A stretch of 64,000 nt of DNA from Bacillus sp. SB49 (GCF_000469135.2 NZ_CP048117.1:2641501-2705500); one strand, 5' to 3'. Positions 8,422-19,690 are shown, numbered from the stretch's first letter. Numbers and translations are program-made. The notes: generated from the sequence alone by a model not told the origin.

Positions 8422-8690
8422 CAATGATAGAAAATAATCTACCACTGCCTCAGCGGCAATTGGATTATCCTCCATTTCGATCAGTAGCGCTCCATGCACC
8501 CAAAAAGCATGCATGACAGTGTATCTCCTGTTCAGATGTACACCAGCGTTAAACAGCCCGACTCGCTGTCTTACACTTCGGCAGACACCCCCTTCACCAA
8601 TGATCCTCGCTTGTCATACTCCCATTGACTACTCATGATGTCTGCGCCTCTACCTCACCGATCTGATAAGGTCACGCATATTCAGTTCTT
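8422..8690 (-). promoter_or_regulatory. Lysine riboswitch (L-box) leader with expression platform
   Basis: Read on the minus strand, the leader shows lysine-aptamer landmarks in order: GGTAGAGGCGC (P1 5' side), TCATGAGTA, GGGGGTGTCTGCCGAAGTG, AGTCGGGCTG, CGCTGG, and GGAGCGCTACTG closing P1. The aptamer spans about 8658 to 8480. Downstream, ATAATC-CA-ATTGCC pairs with GGCAGT-GGTA-GATTAT to form a terminator-like hairpin followed by TTTTC. Family knowledge: lysine binding favours termination. The controlled gene is the NhaC-type transporter starting at 8342. GCTACTG of P1 can also pair with CAGTAGC at 8387-8393, a possible alternative fold. Confidence 0.92.
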
Positions 8691-8694
8691 AGCC

Positions 8695-8723
8695 ATTCTA
8701 CCAGTAGATATGCATTATTGCAA
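8695..8723 (-). promoter_or_regulatory. SigA-type promoter of the lysine-riboswitch transcript
   Basis: TTGCAA (8718-8723), 17-bp spacer, TAGAAT (8695-8700) on the minus strand. Start near 8688 gives a leader of about 345 nt. The -35 overlaps the yunB stop codon. Confidence 0.75.
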
Positions 8724-9482
8724 GGGATCCATTGGATAGGAAAAAGATGGGTCCTGACCGTCTACACCGCTGTAGAAATTGGGAACCTTTCCTAAAATAG
8801 TCGCCGTATCTATCGGAATATCGTTCTTTACGACCGTTGTCTCCGTAGAGAACGGGATAACGATTCGGAGACTTACTTCAAAATGGATGGAAATCTCAAA
8901 CAAGGCGGCATTCAAACCATATTCCGTAATTTTACTTTTCACCTGAGACTGAACGTCGCCGATCACCCTGAGCTGCACGGGAACTTTCGGGCCAAGGTTT
9001 GCAAGCAGACTGTTTCCTGTGGCAAGCCCTACCGGCACTTCAATCAAAGTGGCCGGCTGCTCCCCTAACTCCTCTGCCGTCATATTCGGATCGATGGACG
9101 GCTCGAGTGAGGTATCCTCCATCGGTAACTCTCCAAGCTCCATCCGCTTCAGGAAATTCTGCACCCGAATCGTGGTGTCACGCAGAGCACGGTTTACCAT
9201 GACGGAATTCCATCCCATATAAACGACGTTTCCCTGGTTATCCTGCTCCATTTTTACAAGATCATTGAACTGAAGGTCTTCGGCTATTTGTTTACTGACC
9301 GCCTCATTGATTGCATCCCTCGCCAGCTGCTGCGCCTTCGTCTCAGCAATATCTACAAGTGCGGGCGTGACTCCCCTGTTTATAAACCATAGGCTTAGGG
9401 CTGTGAATACAGCGAAAAACAGTAGACTGATGACGACCCGTTTTCCGATCGACGACCCGCCCGTCACTCTTTTCTTAGACAT
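8715..9482 (-). CDS. yunB: Sporulation protein YunB
   Basis: A 255-residue protein with one N-terminal membrane segment (about 15-34) after a basic tail, then an extracytoplasmic domain. It matches YunB, a SigE-dependent protein of the B. subtilis mother cell needed for normal sporulation. Conserved patches include INRGVTPALVDIAETKAQQL, YMGWNSVMVNRA and the C-terminal strand-rich region with IHFEVSLRIVIPFSTE. The ATG follows AGGAGG, which is sequestered in a 15-bp hairpin. YunC, found between yunB and yunD in B. subtilis, is missing here. Confidence 0.85.
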   Translation of the reverse strand: MSKKRVTGGSSIGKRVVISLLFFAVFTALSLWFINRGVTPALVDIAETKAQQLARDAINEAVSKQIAEDLQFNDLVKMEQDNQGNVVYMGWNSVMVNRALRDTTIRVQNFLKRMELGELPMEDTSLEPSIDPNMTAEELGEQPATLIEVPVGLATGNSLLANLGPKVPVQLRVIGDVQSQVKSKITEYGLNAALFEISIHFEVSLRIVIPFSTETTVVKNDIPIDTATILGKVPNFYSGVDGQDPSFSYPMDPLQ

Positions 9483-9487
9483 GAAAC

Positions 9488-9525
9488 AACCCTCCTCACC
9501 TATCTATATGTAGGCGAGAAGGGTT
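9488..9525 (-). promoter_or_regulatory. 15-bp hairpin sequestering the yunB ribosome site
   Basis: In the transcript AACCCTTCTCGCCTA pairs with TAGGTGAGGAGGGTT, all 15 positions paired (two G-U), around an 8-nt loop. The AGGAGG of the 3' arm is the yunB ribosome site (8 nt before ATG). The hairpin lies between yunD and yunB; on the minus strand it is followed only by GTTTC, so it is a poor terminator in that direction. Confidence 0.65.
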
Positions 9526-9540
9526 TTATTTGAATAATTC

Positions 9541-10941
9541 TCACGGACTCCCGTATGTCTGAAGCGCTTCAGACAGCAGATCACGCAGCAGTTCCGGCAT
9601 ATAATACTTTTTCTCTGAGGCATAGGCGATCTCAGGAAAGAATCGACCGAAAGTAAACGTATCCGCTGTAGCGAAACGATAGACTTTATCAGGATCAAGC
9701 GGACGGCCGTCGAAAGTAACATCCGTCACCTGAAGCTCCCCGTTGGACGCCTTCCGTACATTAATGTCCACTCCGGAAAAGACCATTTTCCCGATTACCT
9801 CTCCACGGAAGCCCAGACCTTTCAATTTGGTTTCCATCAATTCTTTCGTATGGGCAGCCCGGATCACTTCCATTATTTTATCGCCCTCAAGCTCGACCCT
9901 GCAGGGATTCATCGGGTGTGGGCAGATGCGGTGGACCTCTTCGTACGTGATTTCCCCCGCCGGTAAATGATCAAGAAGGACCCCCGCATTTAACATCGCG
10001 ATATCGGATGATGTCCATTCCCTTAATTGGTCCGTAAGACTTGTCATTAATTCGTTATCCTTGAACCATGTGATGTGAAGAGGCTCTCTCAACCTTGTAA
10101 CAGGTGTGTTTAAGTGATCCATCGCTTCTTTTCTTATACGAAGCAGATCATCCGTTGTCTGTTTGTCCTTGCCTAAATGCTCCGTCGGAACGGCATAGGC
10201 TTCTTTATTTACAAGCGTATGGGTATCATTGTCCCATTCAATCATCACTTCACCAAGATGCGTTCCGTGCTTTCCTACGGCCGTTAATAATGATCCGTCC
10301 ACGATCTCGCCTGTCTTGAACAAGTGATGGGTATGTCCGCCGATAATGACATCGATGCAGGAATAGCGCCTGGCGATCTCTTCGTCGTCATGGATGCCGA
10401 GATGCGATAACAATACAATGATATCTGCTTCCCGCTCCACTTCCGGAAGCAGGCTGTCCAGTATGTCATAAGGCGATTCGACATCCCAGCCTAACTGTTG
10501 ATAAAACGGACGGAAAGGAGCTGTCAGTCCAATAACACCGATTTTCGTCCCTTGTTTAGACGTCTCAATTTTATAATTTTGGAGCCATGTAGGAGCCTCT
10601 TGATGATGACAAACGAGGTTGGCACACACGACACCGAAGTCTGCTTCGTCATACAAAGAATGAAGATCTTCCTTAGCCAAGGTAATTCCTTCGTTATTTC
10701 CCAAGGTAGCGACATCATATGCAGCGCGATTCATAAGCTCCACGTTCCCTTTACCCATTAACCCTTCCGTAATCGGGTGGAAACGGTCTACGTGATCCCC
10801 GTTGTCAAACAACCAGTAATCTTCCTTCCTTCTGTCATGCTTCTCTTTTTTTTCTTGAAAATAGCCGACGATCTGCGGCCAATTTTCAAAATGGCTGTGC
10901 AGATCGCTTGTATAGTAGAAATACAATCTCTCTTTATTCAT
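9541..10941 (-). CDS. yunD: Bifunctional metallophosphatase/5'-nucleotidase YunD
   Basis: A 466-residue two-domain enzyme without a signal peptide, thus probably cytoplasmic. The N-terminal calcineurin-like phosphoesterase domain (about 5-240) shows SDLHSH, the DNGDHVD metal site, LGNNE, SHLGIHDD and GGHTHH. The C-terminal 5'-nucleotidase domain (about 290-450) contains NAGVLLDHLPAGEITYEEV. Homologues are UshA/YunD-type 2',3'-cyclic phosphodiesterase/5'-nucleotidases. It starts 7 nt after the yunE stop and is probably co-transcribed with it. Confidence 0.85.
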   Translation of the reverse strand: MNKERLYFYYTSDLHSHFENWPQIVGYFQEKKEKHDRRKEDYWLFDNGDHVDRFHPITEGLMGKGNVELMNRAAYDVATLGNNEGITLAKEDLHSLYDEADFGVVCANLVCHHQEAPTWLQNYKIETSKQGTKIGVIGLTAPFRPFYQQLGWDVESPYDILDSLLPEVEREADIIVLLSHLGIHDDEEIARRYSCIDVIIGGHTHHLFKTGEIVDGSLLTAVGKHGTHLGEVMIEWDNDTHTLVNKEAYAVPTEHLGKDKQTTDDLLRIRKEAMDHLNTPVTRLREPLHITWFKDNELMTSLTDQLREWTSSDIAMLNAGVLLDHLPAGEITYEEVHRICPHPMNPCRVELEGDKIMEVIRAAHTKELMETKLKGLGFRGEVIGKMVFSGVDINVRKASNGELQVTDVTFDGRPLDPDKVYRFATADTFTFGRFFPEIAYASEKKYYMPELLRDLLSEALQTYGSP

Positions 10942-10948
10942 CGTATCC

Positions 10949-11761
10949 TCACCCTATTCCTTGCCAGATTAAGCGGATGCCGATCAAAATCAAAAGGATC
11001 CGCAAGAACCATTCGACCGCCTGTCCACGCAGTTTACGGTTCATCCAAGCACCGAGCGTGCCACCTATATATGCCCCAGGGATGAACCACAGCGTATGAG
11101 CCCACTCAACATGCCCGAGAGCAATATGAGTCGCAGAGCTGGATATACTAGCAAAAAAGATCATGAACATGGATGTAGCCGTGGCTATATGTGCCGGCAA
11201 GCCGAGCAGCAGGATCATTGCAGGTACCATAAGCGACCCCCCGCCGATACCAAGCAGTCCGGACAATAATCCGACGGCGAACGATAAGACCAGCCCAAAC
11301 ATGACGGGCATCTGATACGTATAGGTTTCTCCATCCACGACTTTCTCTCTTTGAATACCTGTTGTAAATAGTGGATTATCAGGCCGTCGTCTTGGAATAA
11401 AGAACAAAAGCGAAACGGCAATCATAATCACGCCGAAAAACAGCGAGAATCCATCTGATTCAAAAAATTGATTCAGCCACGATCCGACTATACCACCGGG
11501 AATGCTTCCATAAAGGAAAATGACGCCGATTTTCTTATCGACGCGCTTGTGTTTAATATAGGAGATGGCGGATGCCATCCCGGTAAAGATCATCACGACG
11601 AGCGATATACCAACGATCGACTGCGGAGTGACCCAGTCAAAAGACGCATAGTGATCGCCGAGGAACAATAACGCGGGCACCAGAATGACGCCGCCGCCAA
11701 GTCCAGCGACGCTCCCGATAATTGCTGTCACTAAACCAATGAAGAACATAATCAGAAACAT
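10949..11761 (-). CDS. yunE: TSUP (TauE/SafE) family membrane transporter YunE
   Basis: A 270-residue protein with about eight hydrophobic helices in two repeats. Each repeat begins with the Gly-rich family motif: GSVAGLGGGVILVPALLF near residue 16 and GLLSGLLGIGGGSLMVPA near 165. TauE/SafE members export sulfite or organosulfonates; the substrate here is unknown. It is first in a two-gene unit with yunD. A 17-bp perfect palindrome containing a TATAAT lies just upstream, so expression is probably controlled by a dedicated repressor. Confidence 0.82.
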   Translation of the reverse strand: MFLIMFFIGLVTAIIGSVAGLGGGVILVPALLFLGDHYASFDWVTPQSIVGISLVVMIFTGMASAISYIKHKRVDKKIGVIFLYGSIPGGIVGSWLNQFFESDGFSLFFGVIMIAVSLLFFIPRRRPDNPLFTTGIQREKVVDGETYTYQMPVMFGLVLSFAVGLLSGLLGIGGGSLMVPAMILLLGLPAHIATATSMFMIFFASISSSATHIALGHVEWAHTLWFIPGAYIGGTLGAWMNRKLRGQAVEWFLRILLILIGIRLIWQGIG

Positions 11762-11785
11762 GGTAACCTTCCTTAACCTTTGATA

Positions 11786-11802
11786 GATACTATTATAGTA
11801 TC
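11786..11802 (-). promoter_or_regulatory. Palindromic operator over the yunE -10 region
   Basis: GATACTATTATAGTATC is a perfect 7-3-7 palindrome. On the minus strand it contains TATAAT, with TTTATG 17 bp upstream as a weak -35. The core TACTA-N3-TAGTA recalls the YodB-type (MarR/DUF24) operator, which has a 4-nt spacer. The regulator is not identified. Confidence 0.55.
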
Positions 11803-11893
11803 ACGTTTTGTATTCATAAAACATGACGCCTGCTTGATTCGTTATGCATGATTCCACCAGGGATATTTACCTTCTATTTATTATCCCACAAAT

Positions 11894-11926
11894 AAAGACC
11901 GTGCAGTCATAAGCTGCACGGTCTTT
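11894..11926 (-). terminator. Terminator of the suf operon
   Basis: AAAGACCGTGCAG (11894-11906) pairs perfectly with CTGCACGGTCTTT (11914-11926), immediately after the sufB stop codon on the minus strand. Confidence 0.88.
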
Positions 11927-11934
11927 TATCATTA

Positions 11935-13332
11935 TTAACCGATGGAACCTTCCATTTCGAACTTGATCAGGCGGTTCATTTCCACGGCGTATTCCATTGG
12001 CAGTTCTTTCGTGAATGGCTCGATGAAGCCCATGACGATCATTTCTGTCGCCTCTTCTTCTGAGATCCCACGACTCATCAAGTAGAACAACTGTTCTTCA
12101 GACACTTTCGAAACTTTTGCTTCGTGCTCAAGAGAGATGTTCTCGTTCATGATTTCGTTGTAAGGAATGGTATCTGAAGTGGACTCGTTATCCATGATGA
12201 GTGTATCACACTCGACATTGGAACGGGCCCCTTCTGCTTTACGACCGAATTGAACGATACCACGATACGTTACTTTACCACCATGCTTGGAGATGGATTT
12301 AGATACGATCGTTGAAGACGTATTCGGTGCCAGGTGGTGCATCTTGGCACCGGCATCCTGGTGCTGTCCTTTTCCTGCCAGCGCGATGGAAAGTGTCATA
12401 CCGCGGGCTCCTTCTCCTTTAAGAAGAACGGCTGGATATTTCATTGTCAGCTTGGAACCGAGGTTACCGTCGACCCACTCCATCGTTGCATTGGATTCAG
12501 CAACGGCACGCTTCGTTACAAGGTTGTACACGTTGTTCGCCCAGTTTTGAATCGTTGTGTAGCGGCAGTAGGCGTTATCTTTGACGAAAATTTCTACTAC
12601 GGCACTATGCAGAGAACTGGATGAATAAGTCGGTGCTGTACATCCCTCGACGTAGTGTACGGAAGAACCTTCATCCGCAATGATCAAGGTACGTTCGAAC
12701 TGCCCCATGTTCTCTGAGTTGATACGGAAGTATGCCTGAAGCGGCGTCTCCACCTTCGTATCTTTAGGAACATAAATGAAGGAACCTCCCGACCATACAG
12801 CAGAGTTCAGCGCTGCAAACTTGTTATCGGACGGGGGAATGACTTTACCGAAATACTCCTTGAAGAGATCTTCGTTTTCTTTGAGAGCAGAATCGGTATC
12901 CTTAAAGATAACACCGAGATCTTCCAAGTCTTTCTCCATGTTGTGGTATACCACTTCGGATTCATACTGAGCAGAGACACCTGCCAGGTATTTTTGCTCC
13001 GCTTCCGGGATACCCAGACGGTCGAACGTGTTTTTGATTTCTTCCGGTACTTCGTCCCATGAACGCTCGGAGCGTTCGGATGGTTTAACATAGTACGTGA
13101 TTTCATCAAAATCAAGTTCGGATAGGTCGCCGCCCCATTGCGGCATCGGCATTTTATAGAATTGCTCTAAGGACTTAAGACGGAAGTCGAGCATCCATTC
13201 TGGTTCTTGTTTATAGTCGGAGATCTGTTTGACGACTTCTTTCGTCAGACCTTTTTGCGTACGGAAGATGGACACATCTTTTTCATGGAATCCGTATTGG
13301 TACTCTCCTACTTCTGGCGCTTTTTTAGCCAT
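11935..13332 (-). CDS. sufB: Fe-S cluster assembly scaffold SufB
   Basis: A 465-residue cytoplasmic scaffold subunit, full length for SufB. It assembles Fe-S clusters in the SufBC2D complex. Conserved SufB features are visible: [15 protein letters not shown] near 145, the beta-helix core with [19 protein letters not shown] near 235 (conserved Cys), and [19 protein letters not shown] near 375 leading into [19 protein letters not shown]. The ATG follows AGGAGGT. It is the last gene of sufC-sufD-sufS-sufU-sufB, the standard order in bacilli. Confidence 0.95.
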   Translation of the reverse strand: MAKKAPEVGEYQYGFHEKDVSIFRTQKGLTKEVVKQISDYKQEPEWMLDFRLKSLEQFYKMPMPQWGGDLSELDFDEITYYVKPSERSERSWDEVPEEIKNTFDRLGIPEAEQKYLAGVSAQYESEVVYHNMEKDLEDLGVIFKDTDSALKENEDLFKEYFGKVIPPSDNKFAALNSAVWSGGSFIYVPKDTKVETPLQAYFRINSENMGQFERTLIIADEGSSVHYVEGCTAPTYSSSSLHSAVVEIFVKDNAYCRYTTIQNWANNVYNLVTKRAVAESNATMEWVDGNLGSKLTMKYPAVLLKGEGARGMTLSIALAGKGQHQDAGAKMHHLAPNTSSTIVSKSISKHGGKVTYRGIVQFGRKAEGARSNVECDTLIMDNESTSDTIPYNEIMNENISLEHEAKVSKVSEEQLFYLMSRGISEEEATEMIVMGFIEPFTKELPMEYAVEMNRLIKFEMEGSIG

Positions 13333-13365
13333 GATTATATACCTCCTTTTGGTATGAACAGACGC

Positions 13366-16328
<2,963 letters not shown>

Positions 16329-16347
16329 GATTACCCTCCTATCTTGA

Positions 16348-17133
16348 TTACGCTTTTTGACCGATTGTTTCGTCTTCGATACCAAGCTCCTGCTTGATCC
16401 AGTCGTATCCTTCTTCCTCAAGACGCTGGGAAAGTTCAGGACCACCTGATTTGACGACACGGCCTTGCATCATAACGTGTACTTTGTCTGGTGTGATATA
16501 GTTCAACAGACGCTGATAGTGGGTAATGATCAGGCAGCCGAAGGAATCATTACGCATTTCGTTAATACCTTTGGCAACAACTTTCAGTGCATCAATATCT
16601 AGACCGGAGTCAATTTCATCAAGGATGGCGATTGCCGGTTGGATCATCATAAGCTGCAGAATCTCGTTGCGCTTCTTCTCTCCGCCGGAGAATCCTTCAT
16701 TCAAGTAACGCTGCGCCATGTTTTTATCCATTTCCAGCGTATCCATCTTACCGTCCATATCTTTAATGAACTTCATCAGGGAAATTTCGTCGCCCTCTTC
16801 TCGGTGTGCGTTGATTGCAGAACGAAGGAAGTCAGAGTTCGTTACACCGCTGATTTCGCTCGGATACTGCATGGCAAGGAAAAGACCTGCTTGAGCACGC
16901 TCGTCTACTTCCATCTCCAGAACGTTTTCACCGTCAAGAAGAATTTCACCTTTGGTTACTTCGTATTTAGGGTGTCCCATAATTGCGGAAGCCAATGTGG
17001 ATTTACCTGTTCCGTTTGGTCCCATGACCGCGTGGAATTCACCACCGTTGATTGTTAAGTTCACACCTTTTAGGATTTCCTGACCTTCAATTTCAACATG
17101 AAGATCTTTAATTTCTAACGTTGATCCTGCCAT
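16348..17133 (-). CDS. sufC: Fe-S assembly ATPase SufC
   Basis: A 261-residue ABC-type ATPase without membrane domain, driving conformational change in SufBC2D. Walker A is GPNGTGKST (about 37-45), the Q-loop QYPSEISG lies near 90, the signature FSGGEKKRNEI near 147 and Walker B AILDEIDSGLD near 170. It is the first gene of the suf operon. The ATG follows GGAGGTATT. The upstream promoter is followed by tandem GAGAAT repeats. Confidence 0.95.
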   Translation of the reverse strand: MAGSTLEIKDLHVEIEGQEILKGVNLTINGGEFHAVMGPNGTGKSTLASAIMGHPKYEVTKGEILLDGENVLEMEVDERAQAGLFLAMQYPSEISGVTNSDFLRSAINAHREEGDEISLMKFIKDMDGKMDTLEMDKNMAQRYLNEGFSGGEKKRNEILQLMMIQPAIAILDEIDSGLDIDALKVVAKGINEMRNDSFGCLIITHYQRLLNYITPDKVHVMMQGRVVKSGGPELSQRLEEEGYDWIKQELGIEDETIGQKA

Positions 17134-17193
17134 AATGAATACCTCCAGTATCTATTATTATCGAATGTCCTGGTTGATAGGGATCAAAGAACC

Positions 17194-17245
17194 ATTCTCA
17201 TTTTATTCTCATTACAATCTTATATCATTTAGTATTTGTTATCAA
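17194..17245 (-). promoter_or_regulatory. suf operon promoter with tandem GAGAAT repeats
   Basis: On the minus strand TTGATA (17240-17245), 17-bp spacer, TAAGAT (17217-17222) form a SigA-type promoter. Just downstream AATGAGAAT occurs twice, starting 11 bp apart (plus-strand ATTCTCATT at 17194-17202 and 17205-17213). TGAGAAT half-sites are found in Fur-type boxes, so iron control is possible but not proven. Confidence 0.55.
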
Positions 17246-17331
17246 CATTTTCCTACTATTGATAATATAGAAGGAACGGACATCCTGAATGACATATTCC
17301 CCTCGGTTTCTACATTATTATAACATGAAAA

Positions 17332-17358
17332 AATCAGGTGACTAAACGGCACCTGATT
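17332..17358 (-). terminator. Terminator of the small gene at 17369-17560
   Basis: AATCAGGTG (17332-17340) pairs with CACCTGATT (17350-17358); T-rich on the minus-strand 3' side. Confidence 0.8.
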
Positions 17359-17368
17359 CCATACTTTC

Positions 17369-17560
17369 TCATCTATGGAGTTGACGGTCGACCTGTGCGA
17401 TTATCTTCTTGCTCTCTTCAAAATTACGCTGACGCTGCTCTTCCACCTTCATCCTTGTATCGAGCTTCCTACTGTACTCGGCATAGCTCATATTATGAGC
17501 CTGGTGCATGGCTTTTTCCATATCAGCAGTATAATGGAGCTGTAAATCGTCACTAATAAT
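17369..17560 (-). CDS. Small hypothetical protein, probable AUU start
   Basis: A 63-codon frame followed directly by a good terminator. It codes for a charged, helical protein with YTADMEKAMHQAHNMSYAEY and then a basic/acidic coiled stretch (TRMKVEEQRQRNFEESKKII). No ATG, GTG or TTG lies in frame at the right distance from the only Shine-Dalgarno, GAAAGGG at about 17568-17574. The codon at proper spacing (7 nt) is ATT at 17558-17560. The first in-frame ATG (17521) has no ribosome site and would give 50 residues. No family recognised; an opposite-strand frame here is judged a shadow. Confidence 0.5.
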   Translation of the reverse strand: MISDDLQLHYTADMEKAMHQAHNMSYAEYSRKLDTRMKVEEQRQRNFEESKKIIAQVDRQLHR

Positions 17561-17667
17561 AAATCAACCCTTTCAAGTTATTTGCATTTCCAGATTATCA
17601 CAAAACGATACCCGGAATAAAATCCTGCCAAACCTTATTTCCGGCCATGACAAAGCAAATGTTCCAA

Positions 17668-17681
17668 TGAAAGCGTTTATT
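17668..17681. promoter_or_regulatory. cre-like site (CcpA)
   Basis: TGAAAGCGTTTATT matches the cre consensus TGWAARCGYTWNCW at 13 of 14 positions. It lies in the 175-bp gap between yurZ and the small gene, upstream of the latter. No clear SigA promoter was found in the gap. Confidence 0.4.
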
Positions 17682-17735
17682 TTTATTTCAGATGGTCATT
17701 TATTCAACATTGGTATCCATTGTTGGATTGTCCCA

Positions 17736-18101
17736 TCAATTGACGTTTGTGGACAAATCTTTATAGGCATCCTGGACAAGCGTAACGGCTTGACTCAGAG
17801 CAGCACCGCCACCAAAAGCCGCGGCAACCCCGCACGCTTCCAGAACCTCTTTCTCAGAAGCGCCTTGGTCGACACATCCTTTTGTATGATAAATCATGCA
17901 ATATTCGTCCTGGGCCACGATGCTGATTCCGAGGGCAATCAACTGCTTCTGCTTTTGAGAAATCTCGCCCTCCTTAAAGCACTCTTCCGTAAACTGACTG
18001 AATTGATGAGCTACTTCAGGCATATGCTCCTTGAACAAGCCCATTCCTTCCTTATAATCGTGTAAGTATGTTTCTGTCCATGTTCTATTGTTTTCCTCCA
18101 T
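17736..18101 (-). CDS. yurZ: Carboxymuconolactone decarboxylase-family protein YurZ
   Basis: A 121-residue AhpD-like protein of the carboxymuconolactone decarboxylase family, cytoplasmic. The helical core carries QKQLIALGISIVAQDEYCMI and the family's Cys/His region CMIYHTKGC (C68 to C75 approximately). It lacks the CxxC of AhpD, so a peroxidase-type thiol cycle would use the CxxxH/C pair; the actual reaction is unknown. It sits between suf and metNPQ as in B. subtilis. The ATG follows GGGAGGTTATACGC. The metQ terminator separates it from that operon. Confidence 0.8.
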   Translation of the reverse strand: MEENNRTWTETYLHDYKEGMGLFKEHMPEVAHQFSQFTEECFKEGEISQKQKQLIALGISIVAQDEYCMIYHTKGCVDQGASEKEVLEACGVAAAFGGGAALSQAVTLVQDAYKDLSTNVN

Positions 18102-18125
18102 GCGTATAACCTCCCAATAAAATAA

Positions 18126-18154
18126 GTGACTGCGGTTATTATCCCCGCAGCCAC
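18126..18154 (-). terminator. Terminator of metNPQ
   Basis: In the transcript GTGGCTGCGG pairs with CCGCAGTCAC (10 bp, one G-U) and is followed by TTATTTTATT. Confidence 0.8.
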
Positions 18155-18166
18155 TCGTTTTATCCG

Positions 18167-18997
18167 TTATTCGCTGTCTTCCTTCACAGGTACGACGGCA
18201 CCATCATATTCTTCTTCAATAAACGTTTGAATCTCATCAGAATGAAGCACCTCAACCAATTTCTTCAACGCTTCATTGTCTTTATCATCGCTGTTAGCTG
18301 CAATCACGTTCACATACGGGGAATCCGGACTTTCCAAGATTAGAGAATCTTCTTGTGGATCCAGGCCTGCTTCAATGGCATAGTTCGTGTTGATTGCTAC
18401 AAGAACTTCTTCTTCCCGCTTATACGTTTCCGGAAGGTTGGCTGCATCTACACCGGAATCGAATTTGATATTTTTAGGGTTTTCCACGATATCATCCACC
18501 TGGGCATCGACTTTCTCCACGTTTTCGTCAAGCTTGATCAGGCCTTCACGCTCCAAGAGGGCAAGGATTCGTCCATGGTCGGATATAGAGCGGCTCATGA
18601 CGAGTGTCGTTCCGTCCTCTACATCTTTGATATCATCATATTTCTGTGAATAGATCCCCATAGGCTCAATGTGGATGCCGCCAAGGTTCACGAAATCGTA
18701 GCCGTTATCTTTCTCCTGCAGTTCCATGTAGGGAATCGTCTGGAAGTAGTTCGCATCGATGTCCCCATCGTCCAAAGCTTTATTTGGAAGGATATAATCC
18801 TGGTACGTATCGATTGTCAGCGTAATGCCTTCCTCTTCAAGAAGCGGCTTAGCTTCTTCCAATATTTCTGCGTGAGGAATACTAGTAGCCCCCACCTTAA
18901 TTTCATTTGAATCACCGGATTCTTCATCAGAAGAACCACAGGCGGACAGGACAGCAACGCACAATAATGCCAGTAAACCAAGTGACCATTTTTTCAT
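18167..18997 (-). CDS. metQ: Methionine ABC transporter substrate-binding lipoprotein MetQ
   Basis: A 276-residue NlpA-family lipoprotein. The lipobox VLSAC puts the lipidated Cys at residue 20. The binding domain has family motifs KVGATSIPHAEIL, YFQTIPYMELQEKDNGY, ISDHGRILALLEREGLI and INTNYAIEAGL. It delivers methionine (and methionine sulfoxide) to MetNP. The mature protein is strongly acidic, as expected for a halophilic extracellular protein. It is the last gene of metN-metP-metQ, 24 nt after metP. Confidence 0.93.
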   Translation of the reverse strand: MKKWSLGLLALLCVAVLSACGSSDEESGDSNEIKVGATSIPHAEILEEAKPLLEEEGITLTIDTYQDYILPNKALDDGDIDANYFQTIPYMELQEKDNGYDFVNLGGIHIEPMGIYSQKYDDIKDVEDGTTLVMSRSISDHGRILALLEREGLIKLDENVEKVDAQVDDIVENPKNIKFDSGVDAANLPETYKREEEVLVAINTNYAIEAGLDPQEDSLILESPDSPYVNVIAANSDDKDNEALKKLVEVLHSDEIQTFIEEEYDGAVVPVKEDSE

Positions 18998-19021
18998 AAG
19001 TATTTTCCTCCTAAGGTTGTT

Positions 19022-19690
19022 TTATCTTTTATCCAATCGACGGGAAATGAAATCCCCGATGAATTGGAAGATGAATACGAGCAGAATGATTAATACAGTA
19101 CAGACGAATACGACGTCGAAATCACTGCGCTGGAAGCCATAAAAGTACGCGAAGTCCCCAAGACCTCCTGCACCGATCGCTCCGGCTACAGCCGTATAGC
19201 CGACAAGGGCGATGGCTGTAACAGTAATACCCGAAATCAAAGCTGGCATCGATTCCGGAAGCAGCACCTTGAAGATGATGGTGGAGTATTTCGCCCCCAT
19301 CGATTTTGCCGCTTCCACCACTCCTTTATCCACTTCCTTCAATGCAATTTCTACAAGACGTGCATAGAACGGAGCACCACCGATGATCAATGCCGGAAGC
19401 GCAGCCTGCGGTCCACGGATTGTCCCGATAAGGAAGTCGGTGAAAGGGAAAAGCAACAGAATCAAAATGATGAAAGGTATGGCCCGGAATACGTTGACGA
19501 CCGAAGCTGTTATACCATTTAAAATCTTGTTCTGCCATAAACCTCCCGGAGAAGTGAGGTACAACAGAAGCCCGAGCAGTAAGCCGAGGATAAACGTCCC
19601 GATCACAGATATGATAGTCATATATAATGTCTCATTCGTCGCCGTGATCATATCTTCCATTCTTACGTTTGGAAACAGTTGATTAAACAT
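19022..19690 (-). CDS. metP: Methionine ABC transporter permease
   Basis: A 222-residue MetI-type permease with five hydrophobic helices. The EAA loop EAAKSMGAKYSTIIFKVLLP (about 126-145) contacts the ATPase. It forms the membrane channel of the D/L-methionine importer. Its start overlaps the end of metN by 8 nt. Regulated with metN by the upstream SAM-I riboswitch. Confidence 0.93.
   Translation of the reverse strand: MFNQLFPNVRMEDMITATNETLYMTIISVIGTFILGLLLGLLLYLTSPGGLWQNKILNGITASVVNVFRAIPFIILILLLFPFTDFLIGTIRGPQAALPALIIGGAPFYARLVEIALKEVDKGVVEAAKSMGAKYSTIIFKVLLPESMPALISGITVTAIALVGYTAVAGAIGAGGLGDFAYFYGFQRSDFDVVFVCTVLIILLVFIFQFIGDFISRRLDKR

Noticed and set aside
17338-17556. 72-codon plus-strand frame
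   Set aside because: Antisense to the small minus-strand gene, which has a Shine-Dalgarno and a terminator in the right orientation.
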